Part shown: in pieces, positions 35,520-46,448 of the stretch
Numbering within the stretch: the stretch's first letter is position 1
How the letters are laid out: each line of letters starts with the position of its first letter
From: Apostichopus japonicus
Lineage: Eukaryota > Echinodermata > Holothuroidea > Aspidochirotida > Stichopodidae
Direction: 5' to 3'
Length of the DNA stretch: 64,000 nt
Assembly: GCF_037975245.1 (NCBI RefSeq)
Contig: NC_092572.1
Coordinates: 246,001 to 310,000 of the forward strand
Translations under genes and position numbers: made by a program
The notes under the pieces: model-generated
The model's database searches: none
What the model was told of the DNA's origin: nothing
Seen by the model: the letters and a program-made list of their open reading frames with translations, nothing else

Positions 35520-36913
35520 TATATTCTCTACACTTATAAAACAAGACCAAGCGCGGACAGCAGACGTTACAATCAGTGGGTAAGTAGGTGTTCAGCTTGC
35601 GAGTCACTTCGCCCAACAACCATTTCGCCCAACTGCCATTTCGCCCAACCAGCCTGGTCATTTCGCCCAACCGCGTTGGTCATTTCGCCCAACCAGCATG
35701 GTCAGTTCGCCCAACCGTGTTGGTCATTTCGCCCAACCGTGTTGGTCATTTCGCCCAACCTTATTTTTACTAATATTCAGTCAGAATAATATTACTTTTT
35801 CTATTCCACCAGTTCAATTTGATTTATTTTGGGTAAGGTTACTTCGTAATAGGTAAATAAAGTGAGGTCCGCTCGATATCGATCGGAGTCTGAGCAGTTA
35901 TTTCGGGTATAATGGGAGGATTACACTACTTTAGGCGTTTACGCATACAATGGAAGTTATATTATTATACAAACAAAGGGGAATCGGTGTGGAATAATAT
36001 AACCGTTTCTATTTCACTAATTCAATTTTATTTATTTTGGGTTAAATTATTGGAAGTTATATTGTTATTTTTTAAAAACCTATCAAACCTAACCCCTAAA
36101 ATACTGGTCCATCCTACTGACTAACAATTCCGGAACGTTAAGTGAAAAACAATATATATATAAAACCCGTCCGTAATATTTATCAATGTAACCACATATG
36201 TAATCACATATGTAGGCCTAATCAATTTAACCACGACTTCAAGTTTCCTTAATACTCGGTTCGTATCCCGTAACGTTAACAATTCCCGACCGTTTACTAT
36301 CAAACCTATCAAACCTAACCCCTAAAACACTGATCCATCCTCAAGATTCCTTAATATTCGGTTCGTATTCTGTAACGTTTCCTTGCTAAAGTTATACAAA
36401 GAAAAGGACTTCAAGTTTCCTTAATATTCCTTAATATTCGAACGTTTACTATCAAACCTAACCCCCAACACACTGATCGGTCCTCAAGTTTCCTTAATAT
36501 TCGGTTCGTATCCTGTAACTTTAACAATTCCCGAACGTTTACTTTTCAAGTATCATATTTAATCAAGGTTGGGCGAAATGACCAGGCTGGTTGGGCGAAA
36601 TGACCAGGCTGGTTGGGCGAAATGACCAGGCTGGTTGGGCGAAATGACCAGGCTGGTTGGGCGAAATGACCAGGCTTGTTGGGCGAAATGACCAGGCTGG
36701 TTGGGCGAAATGGTAAGGTTGGGCGAAATGGCAGTTGGGCGAAATGGTTGTTGGGCGAAGTGTCCTGCTTCCGGTGTTCAAATATACGTAGAGCGCCACC
36801 TTTATTTCTCGAATAACTGCAGTAATTACCTCTCGTGGTGATCAGTCTATAGTGTAGTGAAGTCCAGAGATTTCTCATACAATGCTAACTCATGAAGTCC
36901 TCTTGTAAATTCA
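35520..36913 (+). mobile_element. unit B copy split by foldback element 2
   Basis: The left part 35520-35594 and right part 36773-36913 together match the intact copy at 25239-25446. Element 2 lies between, and ggtgttca is duplicated at the joint (35587-35594 and 36773-36780). This shows that B was in place before element 2 jumped. Confidence 0.8.
35595..36772. mobile_element. foldback-like DNA element 2, 1178 bp
   Basis: The left end is gcttgcgagtcacttcgccc and the right end gggcgaagtgtcctgcttcc. Subrepeats of cattTCGCCCAACc type occupy 35605-35765, with the inverse array at 36567-36762. The core has cggttcgtatcctgtaacgt-type blocks, an atatataaaacccgtccgta segment and taatgggaggattacactac, all shared with element 1. 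Perfect 8-bp duplications GGTGTTCA flank it. The empty site is visible inside element 1 at about 25301. No transposase is encoded. Confidence 0.88.
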
Positions 36914-37975
36914 GCCTAGAGCATCGCATGCAAGTTAACAAAAAGTAGATTTTCAGAAAATTTGCAGTCTGAAAGTAAAACTCGGTCCTTCTATGACATC
37001 AACTGAGTACAGAATATTAATATAGATAGAGACACACGGTATACATGATCTGCCCCTTGGTTTGGATATAGTTACAGTTTCATGAAACCAATCAACTCCT
37101 ATTACATCTCAAGTGCACATACAAGCAGTGTATTATGTCAATAATCTATTGCGGAGAATTATGGATTTTTCTTTCCTCGAGATAATAACAATAGAAATGG
37201 TTAGATCGCTGAATAGACTTCGGTCGTACGTTGTGCGGTCTGTGGATGTTGTAGTATGTATTATTGCTTTTGACGTGTAAGTTTAGTTGAGTGAAGAGCA
37301 AACGATTCACGAAAGATACAAGCTGAAACATAAAGCTATAACAAGTACCGTCACTTAGAAGGGGCTCGGCGTTCAATGACAGTAGGATATATTATACTGT
37401 GAGCACAGGTCTTGACATATCGTGATTGCAATGTATATACTGCCAAGGCAAAGAAGTGACTTTGTACAGATATATAACAAGGTAAGGTATATACATATGA
37501 GTTCTACCTCTTATTTACTTTCTACATGATATTAACTCACTGGCTCTACGGCGAGGCAGCGTCAACAACTGTTAAACAGAAAGCCTGCGCTTATTTTTGC
37601 GGTCCAAGTATATAGAAGCAGCTCCATGCTGTAACTTATAAATACAATTTAACAGTAACGTACACATGGAAAGGCTGACTTTAGGGAGGGCATGAACCTT
37701 TATGTATGGAACGGACAGATGCGGCGGATCCAGGAAGTAGTTACTCTTGTGTTCGTTGAAGCCGATATCATTAAAGGGGGTTCTGTATCATGCAGATAAA
37801 CAAATAGATGTTTGTTTCGGGTATGGCCTAAATGAATAATTGTGCTATCATTTCCACAATTTTAACTAAATTTGTGTAGTACAACTCTAAATCTTAACAA
37901 TGTATACAACTTTACGAGCGTGCAATTTTCCCGTCCACGTTTCGTCCGCGAAAATTGCAGCCTATAGATAGATAC

Positions 37976-37979
<4 letters not shown>
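36914..37979. other. intergenic, no gene seen
   Basis: Unique AT-rich sequence. The 76-codon minus frame at 37146-37376 has no recognisable domain or splice support. Confidence 0.45.
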
Positions 37980-38039
<60 letters not shown>

Positions 38040-38088
38040 CAACTCATTACGATTTTCATTTATTTATATATATATATATGTATATAAT
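37980..38088. repeat. (TA)n microsatellite with inverted SINE-tail fragments
   Basis: A TA run at 37980-38037 is followed by tccaactcattacgattttc (38039-38058), an AT-rich loop and a second short TA run. The SINE tail then follows in the opposite orientation (38089). Together they form an inverted repeat of about 22 bp around an AT-rich loop. Confidence 0.85.
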
Positions 38089-38215
38089 ATGAAAATCGTA
38101 ATGAGTTGGAAAATCAAGAACAGTGATAAAGCTTTCAGCCTCCACCGGGATTCGAGCCACGGGCCTTCCGCTCTGCACGCGGACACCCTAACCACTAGGC
38201 TATGGACGCTGATTG
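38089..38215 (-). mobile_element. tRNA-derived SINE
   Basis: On the minus strand an A box (TAGCCTAGTGG in gcgtccatagcctagtggtt) and a B box (GGCTCGAATCC) are spaced as in a tRNA gene. A non-tRNA body follows, ending ttttccaactcattacgatt. It is therefore a pol III type SINE rather than a functional tRNA, since no acceptor-stem pairing could be drawn. The related remnant is at 19452-19545. Confidence 0.8.
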
Positions 38216-38272
38216 TATGTCTAGAGGTTCGAAACCGAAAATATATATATATTAATACATATATACATACAC

Positions 38273-38387
<115 letters not shown>

Positions 38388-38729
38388 CTACGGTTATGTT
38401 ATGTTAGTAAAAATTAACAAGATGTACAATGACAATGCGTAAACACCACCACTGCAATTTTACGGTAATCATAGAAAATCATGTAGGCCTACGTATGGCT
38501 ATACCAGCATAGTAAATCACAGTTTCAAGAGCTTTTTAATTTATCATGGAGGCAAAAGTTGTTAGTACAGGTTTACATTTTAGAATGTTTGTAACCATCA
38601 ACAGCTGCTTCATCGGGGGGGGGGGGGTGTTACTAGCCCGATCGAGCCGTTCGAAGCTGATAGATATATATATACTTAGAGTCGGCCAATATATATATAT
38701 ATATCATATAGTTTAATTTTGCTTAGCAT

Positions 38730-39020
38730 AAGCCGGGTAGGGTACATCCCGGCAGGGTGGGTTTGCCAGGGATGGTGCAACCTCCCATTAGTTTTCCCAA
38801 GAAGCTCCCTTTTCTCTTCTAAATGTGTGTGCTGCTTGTCTTCCATTTCATTCGCTACTTTTGCTATCGATTGTCTGTTTTTCCTTTTAAAAAAGTTCCA
38901 ATTAACTTGCAGGAGCCGTGCCTTGCAAGGCTTGAACAGCAATTTCATTCTGACCACGCATATATGTGGTCCGCGTTTCGCTTGTCTGTGCTTTTGTCTG
39001 TGGAATACAAGTGAATAGGG
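38730..39020 (+). mobile_element. interspersed repeat family 'pccgg' (copy 1)
   Basis: The blocks tacatcccggcagggtg, tttgccagggatg, caacctcccattagttttcc and ttgcaggagcc recur, diverged and in reverse orientation, at 52950-53205. The copy includes a B-box-like ggcttgaacag near 38930 (ggctcgaacagg in the other copy), which hints at a SINE. No coding function is supported. Confidence 0.65.
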
Positions 39021-39168
39021 CAAGCTTTGCTCATCAATTGTGGCTTTGTTGTATCCTCTGTTGATCTCTTTTATATTCACACACCGCCACAACCTCGCAG
39101 ACTTAAATCTCTATCATGAATAGAAAGAGTCGGAATGCAAGATGATGTAATGGATGAACGAACATATC

Positions 39169-39580
39169 AAGAAGAACAACAGCACGGAGACATAAATGGA
39201 GATACTATCATATAGCCTAACTATGGTTTGTACATCAACAAGAACAACAGCACAGAGACATAAATGGAGATACTATCATACAGCCTAACTATGGTTTGTA
39301 CATCAACAAGAACAACAGCACAGAGACATAAATGGAGATACTATCATATAGCCTAACTATGGTTTGTACATATTAACAAGAACAACAGCACGGAGACATA
39401 AATGGAGATACTATCATATAGCCTAACTATGGTTTGTACATATTAACAAGAACAACAGCACAGAGACATAAATGGAGATACTATCATATAGCCTAACTAT
39501 GGTTTGTACATCAACAAGAACAACAGCATGGAGACATAAATGGAGATACTATCATACAGCCTAACTATGGTTTGTTAATA
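39169..39580. repeat. 68-72-bp tandem repeat, 6 copies
   Basis: Units of aacaagaacaacagcacaga plus gacataaatggagatactat and a catatagcctaactatggtttgtacat tail. The copies differ at single positions (cagaga versus cggaga, cataca versus catata). Confidence 0.94.
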
Positions 39581-40295
39581 CACATGCAATGTGTAAACAT
39601 CATCATATTACAAGTTGGACTTTAACCACACATAAAGCTATATGCCACTATTACAGTACACCGATCAGTAAACACGTTGTACTACACTTCGGGCAGCTTT
39701 TTGAACATTCAGTTGATATTTTGCGCCTCCATCTGTGTCGGACACTGTGGCTGTTTGGACGTAGGTAAGCACAACTAGTTTAGTATTATCCAACTGAAAA
39801 TGCAGGCTCCATCTGTCTTTCTCCACAGACTTGCCTTTTGTCGGTTTCTGTCTAGCGGTCGATATATTCTGTAAGCAGTACTGCACACACTACGAAGACA
39901 TGCTGCCTTGCTCCCGGAATGTAGGGCTTACCAAATATAAATATAGTCTAAATTAAATAGTGATGTCATCATTAATGCTTAGCCAATCAACTAATATTCT
40001 GTCTTACATATGTTCCATGGACCTTCTACCAGTCTGCTTTCCAAACGAGGTTGACTCGGCCAATCGGCTCGAGTCCCTTCCATTACCCCCCCACCTCCCC
40101 CTCTGTCCTCCTTCGGTTTTAAATTACCCCATATATCCTTCCGTGAGACATTCGCCTAGGCCTATATTTTTCGGATGTCGGCTTTCCACTCATGCAATAA
40201 AGTAAACCACAATGATCGGTATAGTACCTGCTTTCTATTTATTTCAGAGAACTGTCGTTATGGGAAATGTGCCGGAGTAAGCAACTTCATGAAAG
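39581..40295. other. upstream region of the DUF1647-like gene
   Basis: No ORF with a domain. The stretch just before 40296 could be 5' UTR. An out-of-frame ATG at 40289 opens a 7-codon upstream ORF (MKDDETA then stop) that overlaps the main start. It could damp translation. No core promoter element could be assigned. Confidence 0.4.
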
Positions 40296-40407
40296 ATGAT
40301 GAAACCGCTTAAATATATTCAGCTTGCCTTAGCACTTCTGATCACCTTCTTACTTGGGGTGTTACTATCGCCGAATACCAACTCGGTATCAAAACTTACA
40401 CACAGCC
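40296..40407 (+). CDS. DUF1647-like protein, exon 1 (signal anchor)
   Basis: Start codons ATG ATG at 40296. The exon encodes MMKPLKYIQLALALLITFLL then GVLLSPNTNSVSKLTHS and ends at AGCC/GTAAGT (phase 1). It has a short cytosolic Lys-containing head, a hydrophobic segment of about 18-20 residues and a Ser/Thr/Asn stem. This is the signature of a type II signal anchor as in Golgi glycosyltransferases. The exon is below the size an ORF scan reports. It is placed by the donor, by the phase match with 43257 and by the anchor fitting the rest of the protein. Confidence 0.72.
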
Positions 40408-40531
40408 GTAAGTAAACTCAGTGTTTGCAAGGTAGTAACATCAGGTCCTGCTTAAAAATTAGAAAGATATGATCCGAATGATGAAAGTGTCTCAATCAAT
40501 GTTAACCACATTTCAAATGTTCTTTATACGT

Positions 40532-40700
40532 TTTTGATCAATCTTTATCCCATTCTGTCGTTGATTAATCTTAATCCGATTCCAATGTTGATTAATCTTA
40601 ATCCGATTCCAATGTTGATTAATCTTAATCCGATTCCAATGTTGATTTATCTTAAACCTATTCCGTCGTTGACTGATCTTAATTCGATTCTGTCGTTACT
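40532..40700. repeat. 27-bp minisatellite, about 6 copies
   Basis: Units of ttgattaatcttaatccgat plus tccaatg. They translate as a 9-residue INLNPIPML repeat because 27 is a multiple of 3. It lies in intron 1 of the DUF1647-like gene. Confidence 0.92.
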
Positions 40701-40749
40701 TCAAAGGAATTGCTTTTACATATCTGGCAGGACAGGTTATTTCTGATGT

Positions 40750-42160
40750 TTCAGCAGAATGGTGAGATGGTGTTTAGATTCAGAATGGTGATATGGTTTA
40801 TAGATTCAGAATGGTGACATGGTTTTTAGATTCAGAAAGATGACATGATTTATAGATTCAGAATGGTGACATTGTTTTAAGATTAAAAAATGGTGAGATG
40901 GTTTTTAGATTCAGAATGGTGAGATGGTTTTTAGATTCAGAATGGTGAGATGGTTTTTAGATTCAGAATGGTGACATGGTTTTTAGATTCAGAAAGATGA
41001 CATGATTTATAGATTCAGAATGGTGACATGGTTTTAAGATTAAAAAATGGTGAGATGGTTTTTAGATTCAAAATGGTGAGATGGTTTTTGGATTCAGAAT
41101 GGTGGCATGGTTTTTAGATTCAGAATGGTGAGATTGATTTTTAGATTCAGAATGGTGATATGGTTTTTAGATTCAGAAAGATGACATGGTTTATAGATTC
41201 AGAATGGTGACATGGTTTTAAGATTAAAAAATGGTGAGATGGTTTTTAGATTCAAAATGGTGAGATGGTGTTTAGATTCAGAATGGTGACATGGTTTTTA
41301 GATTCAGAATGGTGAGATGATTTTTAGATTCAGAATGGTGAGATGGTTTTAAGATTAAAAAATGGTGAGATGGTTTTTAAATTCAGAATGGTGACATGGT
41401 TTTTAGATTCAGAATGGTGAGATGGTGTTTAGATTCAGAATGGTGACATGGTTTTAGATTCAGAAAGATGACATGATTTATAGATTCAGAATGGTGACAT
41501 GGTTTTAAGATTAAAAAATGGTGAGATGGTTTTTAAATTCAAAATGGTGAGATGGTTTTCAGATTCAGAATGGTGGCATGGTTTTTAGATTCAGAATGGT
41601 GAGATTGATTTTTAGATTCAGAATGGTGACATGGTTTTTAGATTCAGAATGGTGATATGGTTTTTAGATTCAGAATGGTGACATGGTTTTAAGATTAAAA
41701 AATGGTGAGATGGTTTTTAGATTCAAAATGGTGAGATGGTTTTTAGATTCAGAATGGTGGCATGGTTTTTAGATTCAGAATGGTGAGATTGATTTTTAGA
41801 TTCAGAATGGTGAGATGGTGTTATGATTCAGAATGGTGATATGGTTTTTAGATTCAGAATGGTGACATGGTTTTAAGATTCAGAATGGTGACATGGTTTT
41901 TAGATTCAGAATGGTGAGATGGTTTTAAGATTCAGAATGGTGACATGGTGTTTAGATTCAGAATGGTGACATGGCTTTTAGATTCAGAATGGTGACATGG
42001 TTTTTAGATTCAGAATGGTGACATGGTTTTTAGATTCAGAATGGTGAGATGGTTTTAAGATTCAGAATGGTGACATGGTGTTTAGATTCAGAATGTTGAC
42101 ATGGCTTTTAGATTCAGAATGGTGACATGGTTTTTAGATTCAGAATGGTTACATGGTTTT
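40750..42160. repeat. ~25-bp minisatellite, about 55-60 copies
   Basis: Units of gattcagaatggtgacatgg plus a ttttta spacer. The variants (gagatgg, gatatgg, aaagatgacatga, attaaaaaatggtg) recur in a partly periodic order, which points to higher-order duplication of multi-unit blocks. It occupies half of intron 1 of the DUF1647-like gene. Confidence 0.95.
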
Positions 42161-42339
42161 TCAGTTCCCAGCAATATCCTTTCCACAGGTAAATCCACAG
42201 TAAAGTCTCAAGCGAGTGATTCATAAAAGGATTATTTGCAACAGGTTGACTGATCTTTTTTGTGTTGATTGCCGATCTATGTTAACTCATTCTCTGTTAA
42301 ACCTGCAGTTTCGGCTGATAAACTTGGATTATCTGTCGA

Positions 42340-42560
42340 AATTCCAGGTTATATTTATCGAAATTCCTGGTATATCAATCGAAAATGCAGGTTATGTCAA
42401 TCGAAAATGCAGGTTATATCAATCGAAAATGCAGGTCTCGTTAATTAATCGAAAATGCAGGTTTTTTATCCATTATCCAGGTTTATCGAAGGATATACAA
42501 GTTTTGCACCGTCAATACAGGTTTTTCAAGTGATAATCCAGGCCTTTCTGTGATAAAACA
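42340..42560. repeat. ~22-bp degenerate tandem repeat
   Basis: Repeats of aatcgaaaatgcaggttat with drift (ccaggtttatcgaagg, atacaggttttt). The last units are strongly diverged. Confidence 0.8.
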
Positions 42561-42825
42561 GGATTTTCGACCGATAAACCTGGATTTTGTAATAATTGGG
42601 CATTTGGCCTGCCATACACGTACACACTAAGTTGAATACATAATATATTATTATAGATTGCTGATACTTTCAGCATAGAAACACACACAAATATATCGAT
42701 ATATCGAACTCGCGAGTTGCTAAGACCATCCTACCATATCGCAGTGGTCTAATTTTTCACCAGCTGAATGCTAACAAAATGTGGCCCGACTGAAAATCCT
42801 TCCCCTCCCCGTCAATTGATGAATG

Positions 42826-43076
42826 CAGGCGCGTAGCCAGGAATTTGCCAAGGGAGGGGCGAAACTGTAGATTCGGCATTGCAAACTATCTAAGCGTAGC
42901 GCCACCATGTTTTGGCCCGAAGCATACAAGAAAATTTTGGCTGAAAATAACTCCCAGATCGCTGGAAATGGCACTTCCCAGGCCTTGTAAGTTGCATCTT
43001 AGCATTTTCTCTTTTGAAAATACTAGCGATATCATAAAAGCATTTAAAAAAATTCGCCCCCCTGGCAACGCGCCTG
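42826..43076. mobile_element. hAT-like MITE, 251 bp, with 8-bp duplication
   Basis: The ends are CAGGCGCGTAGCCAGG and CCTGGCAACGCGCCTG. Perfect duplications GATGAATG lie at 42818-42825 and 43077-43084. The interior holds the shared gcgccaccatgttttggc module and a tcccagatcgctggaaatgg block. It sits in intron 1 of the DUF1647-like gene. No ORF. The CAGG start and 8-bp duplication fit the hAT superfamily. Confidence 0.9.
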
Positions 43077-43256
43077 GATGAATGTGCAATCCCCCACCCC
43101 CCATTTTTCATGTCACTTATATATTTAAACTACAACTGTGTCATAGTCATTTTCAATGAGTATAGACGACACATTTCTTGAGACTGAGACTTTTGTTGAT
43201 GATTCTAAATAAGGGAAACGAACAGCTCACTTTGAACTCTATGGGTTTGTTGGCAG

Positions 43257-43561
43257 GTAACACATACATCGATGGACACTATGAGCTGAACAATAACAAT
43301 GTTATTGAACCATTCGACAACTCAACTGAGAGTCAGCAATTGATGAATAATAAGTCTCATGGACCCTCAGTTGGATACATTGATCTGGATGAAAGAATAC
43401 CAGATGTGGATCATATATACGATAAGTTGGTGATTGTGACAGCCTTCTCTCAAAACCACTTTATGGAAGCTAAAGGTATTATCGGAACAGCTCAAAGGCA
43501 AATGCCGAGCAAGAAGATAGTGGTATATGACCTCGGTTTGAACGGAGAAACAAAAAAGGCA
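43257..43561 (+). CDS. DUF1647-like protein, exon 2
   Basis: Acceptor gggtttgttggcag at 43256, donor AAGGCA/GTAAGT. 305 bp. The open frame extends further upstream to 43178, but only this acceptor restores phase with exon 1 (C plus GT). The product has a stem region with N-x-S/T sites and then YDKLVIVTAFSQNHFMEAKG and IIVYDLGLNGETKKA-type sequence (KKIVVYDLGL). The TAFSxNHFxEAK and VYDLGL motifs are typical of DUF1647, a family of secreted or Golgi proteins that resemble glycosyltransferases. Confidence 0.8.
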
Positions 43562-45030
43562 GTAAGTATCGTTCGTAATTACCAGCGGCATAACACCAAG
43601 CTGCTTGGCGAGCCCCGGGACGCATAACCTTTGTTAACATAGGGCCTAGTCCTACTAAATACGGGGGAGTTTGTCACAACACAGTCATCGGCCAATTTGC
43701 GCTTCCGTCTGCCCCCCCCCCCAAAGAAATACGTTTATTTCTACAAAATGAATAACTCTGATTAACAATGTTTGGTAAAACTAGGTCATAATCTCTCAAT
43801 GTTTAATATTATTACGCAATGTTGTTGTGTTTGTGGAAAATTTGACCTTTATCCTCATAAATATGAATATCGTCAGATTCATCACAAAATACATATTTAT
43901 TTAAATCATCTTAGAACCGCCATGGCCTACCGCAGAACAAAACAAAAAAATACAGGAGGTGGGGCCAAGTACACTTTTATTTTTCAATAACCGGTAAACT
44001 GTCCAAAGAATTAACCGGTTTACTATAAAAGTATTAACCGGGTATAATTGGATCCTTATTATAAGGTGTCTGGGTCTGGGGGGGCGGGGGACGTAACCAT
44101 GATGGGTGCAGCAATGTAATACGCCTCAAAGCACTGTCCGTATTCACCGAAGCCCAACTATGAGTTGTGGATTTAACTATTTATCCCAAATTTCTTATCA
44201 AGTTGTTAGCTCTTTGATCGTGGCATTTCGAAGTTAAGGATTAAATAAATTTCAACTTTCTATCTTTTCATTTGACTGTTTTCTTGAAATTTCGACTTTA
44301 TATAGCAAACTTTGTCATCATTTACGGTACTTCAATTTCGACCATTTGGTAACAAAATTTGACTCATTTACACAAGGGTTTCCGAAGTAAAAATTGAAGT
44401 TAGGGACAAACTCTAAATCTCGGCCTTTCATTACAAACTTTCGACTGTTTGATCTGAAAATGATGAGGACAGGACGGTATTTTACATAAAAAGATCCACT
44501 TTTTATGCCAAATTACGACCTGTGAAAATGTTCCATCAAGATGATATTGGGGGAGTGGGGTTGTAGGAGCTAGGGGTTGGGGGAGGGTTCGAGAAGAGAT
44601 TTTACAATTGACCAACTCATCGACCGCTTCCTGCATGTTGTATCATTTTATTTAAATTAAATACACTGCACCGTGCTTAAATTGATTATAATGTTAAAGA
44701 ATGTTAATTTAAAAAGGATTGAATGGTTTGTAGTTTTGTAATAGCGCATATGAACATTGTATTGGTGTATATTTATAAATATGGTTTTATTGTTATTATA
44801 TTAATTTATGATTGACTAACACTAAATTCTCTACTAAAAAGAACACATGGTAAGGCAAGAAGCATGGCCTAATTCAGCTAACAGTTGCTCGAATACATAC
44901 CGTAATGCAAGAATTAGAGAAGGCATTAATAGTCAAATGTGACAGTTCAAACTCTTAAGTAACAATGAAATATACCAAATTACATCAACTTCAATTATTA
45001 CTTATAACCTAATTGTTATCATTATTTCAG
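43562..45030 (+). other. DUF1647-like gene, intron 2
   Basis: No exon or ORF with a domain. It holds a C11 run at 43713, a ggttaaccgg-type stretch near 44000 and several diverged tttcgacttt/atttcgac motifs at 44220-44420. Confidence 0.5.
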
Positions 45031-45135
45031 GTCCAGTCTTACTGCAACGTAGAGCTTCGCCCGTTTCCGTTTGCCAAGTACCCCAAATTTGTGTCAAACT
45101 TACATGTTTTTTCGTGGAAACCTATTATTATAAAA
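45031..45135 (+). CDS. DUF1647-like protein, exon 3
   Basis: A 105-bp exon (phase 0/0) between cattatttcag and the donor ATAAAA/GTAAGT. It reads VQSYCNVELRPFPFAKYPKF then VSNLHVFSWKPIIIK. The CNVELRPFxFxKYPxFV and WKPIII blocks are conserved in DUF1647 proteins. It is too short for an ORF list, but motif and splice phase fix it. Confidence 0.85.
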
Positions 45136-45375
45136 GTAAGTGCTTTTACGCTGCGACAGAAAATATTTGGAATCGTTCTATGAAAATATTAATTACAACC
45201 AAATAATATACCATTACTTCTGTCCCTTTGACATTTGATGTTCACTTTTATCCATGCTAATCGGTTAAAAACACTTTACAAGAGTAGGATTTATGAAGAA
45301 GTGAGACATCAGGACCAAAGTGAAATAACGAAATATTGTTGATTAAATTTTGAGTGATTCTCTCCTATTCCGCAG

Positions 45376-45909
45376 ACAACCCTGAACGAGTTTGGAGCGA
45401 TATACTGGGGTGACGCCGCGGTTCGCTTCAAAAAGTCTTTAAAGGAACTGATCCCGTACGCTAACAACCATCATGGTTATATGTCCTTGATGCACAGTTT
45501 TGATCCAAAGGTGCATTCACCAATTCGTCATCAGTACTACTATACTAATAAAGGAATGTTTGAATTCTTGGGCATAAATCGCACAATGTACTACCAAGAG
45601 CATAACGCATCTCCGCATCCGACTGCAAACAGGCAATTGTTCATAAATAGCACTACGCTCCAAACTAACATAGTTCAGCCACTCTTTGAATGTGCAATGC
45701 AATATGATTGCATTAGCCCAAATGGAAGCAAAGTAGGGACACATAGATTCGATGCGTCTGCGCTCGCGCTGATAATTTACCAAAATCTAAAATACGAATG
45801 GACGCCAGATAATAATGATAATAATAAATTCAACGAAGTGATTGGAATGGAAAGATCAAACGGGTCAAAATATAAACCAAGAACGTGCAACGAGGAAACT
45901 AGGCTATAA
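45376..45909 (+). CDS. DUF1647-like protein, exon 4 with stop
   Basis: Acceptor ctattccgcag. 177 codons plus TAA... ends at 45909 (stop in aggctataag). It begins TTLNEFGAIYWGDAAVRFKK, where the WGDxxxRF motif resembles the metal-binding acidic motif region of GT-A enzymes (inference). It has a C-terminal C-x-x-Y-D-C pair (FECAMQYDC) and several N-x-S/T sites, consistent with a lumenal domain. The four exons give 351 residues. The likely product is a type II Golgi protein. The exact substrate is unknown. Confidence 0.82.
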   Translation, partial: TTLNEFGAIYWGDAAVRFKKSLKELIPYANNHHGYMSLMHSFDPKVHSPIRHQYYYTNKGMFEFLGINRTMYYQEHNASPHPTANRQLFINSTTLQTNIVQPLFECAMQYDCISPNGSKVGTHRFDASALALIIYQNLKYEWTPDNNDNNKFNEVIGMERSNGSKYKPRTCNEETRL

Positions 45910-46448
45910 GAACGTTATGAAATGTCAGAAAGGAAGATTCTCAATTCAATTATTAGCTTGCTAAACTCTTTTTAGATGAAACACTTTATCTTTCATTTAT
46001 TGCAATAAGACAAGTCATGTCTATCTATGTTTGTATTCTTATATAAGTATTATTGAAAAAGCACTTTCTCCTGATTCAAATATCATTATCAATTGCCTGG
46101 GACTGTAAAAGCAAGGCATTCACCATATGCCTCATCATGTTCAATCTAACAAATAGTACTGTCGTTTCAAACATATATAGAGAAAGCGAATTCCGCGATT
46201 CAATACCTTTCAGGAATATTTATGTGGTACATCTGATACTTTAAATGGACTATAGCTTGCTTTTCCCTTGCAAAGAAATATTTATGTGGTAATATATTTC
46301 AGGAATATTTATGTGGTACATCTGATACTTTAAATGATCTATAGCTTGCTTTTCCCTTGCAAAGAAATAATAAAACCGTTTGATTCCTCACAGTCGAGGA
46401 CACTACATTCGTTCAAGAAAATAAAAATAAAATATAGTATTTAGCGAC
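45910..46448 (+). other. 3' flank of the DUF1647-like gene
   Basis: Contains a direct duplication of about 70 bp (tttcaggaatatttatgtgg through cccttgcaaagaaat) at 46208-46277 and 46299-46368. AATAAA-type sequences near 46366 and 46420 could serve as polyadenylation signals. No ORF. Confidence 0.5.

Noticed and set aside
34993-36878. SFRPTSLVISPNQPGHFAQP repeat frames
   Set aside because: They are 21-bp subrepeats of the foldback elements. The unit length is a multiple of three, so frames stay open by chance.
38089-38215. Functional tRNA gene
   Set aside because: A and B boxes are present, but no acceptor-stem pairing could be drawn, and a SINE-type tail follows. It is better explained as a SINE.
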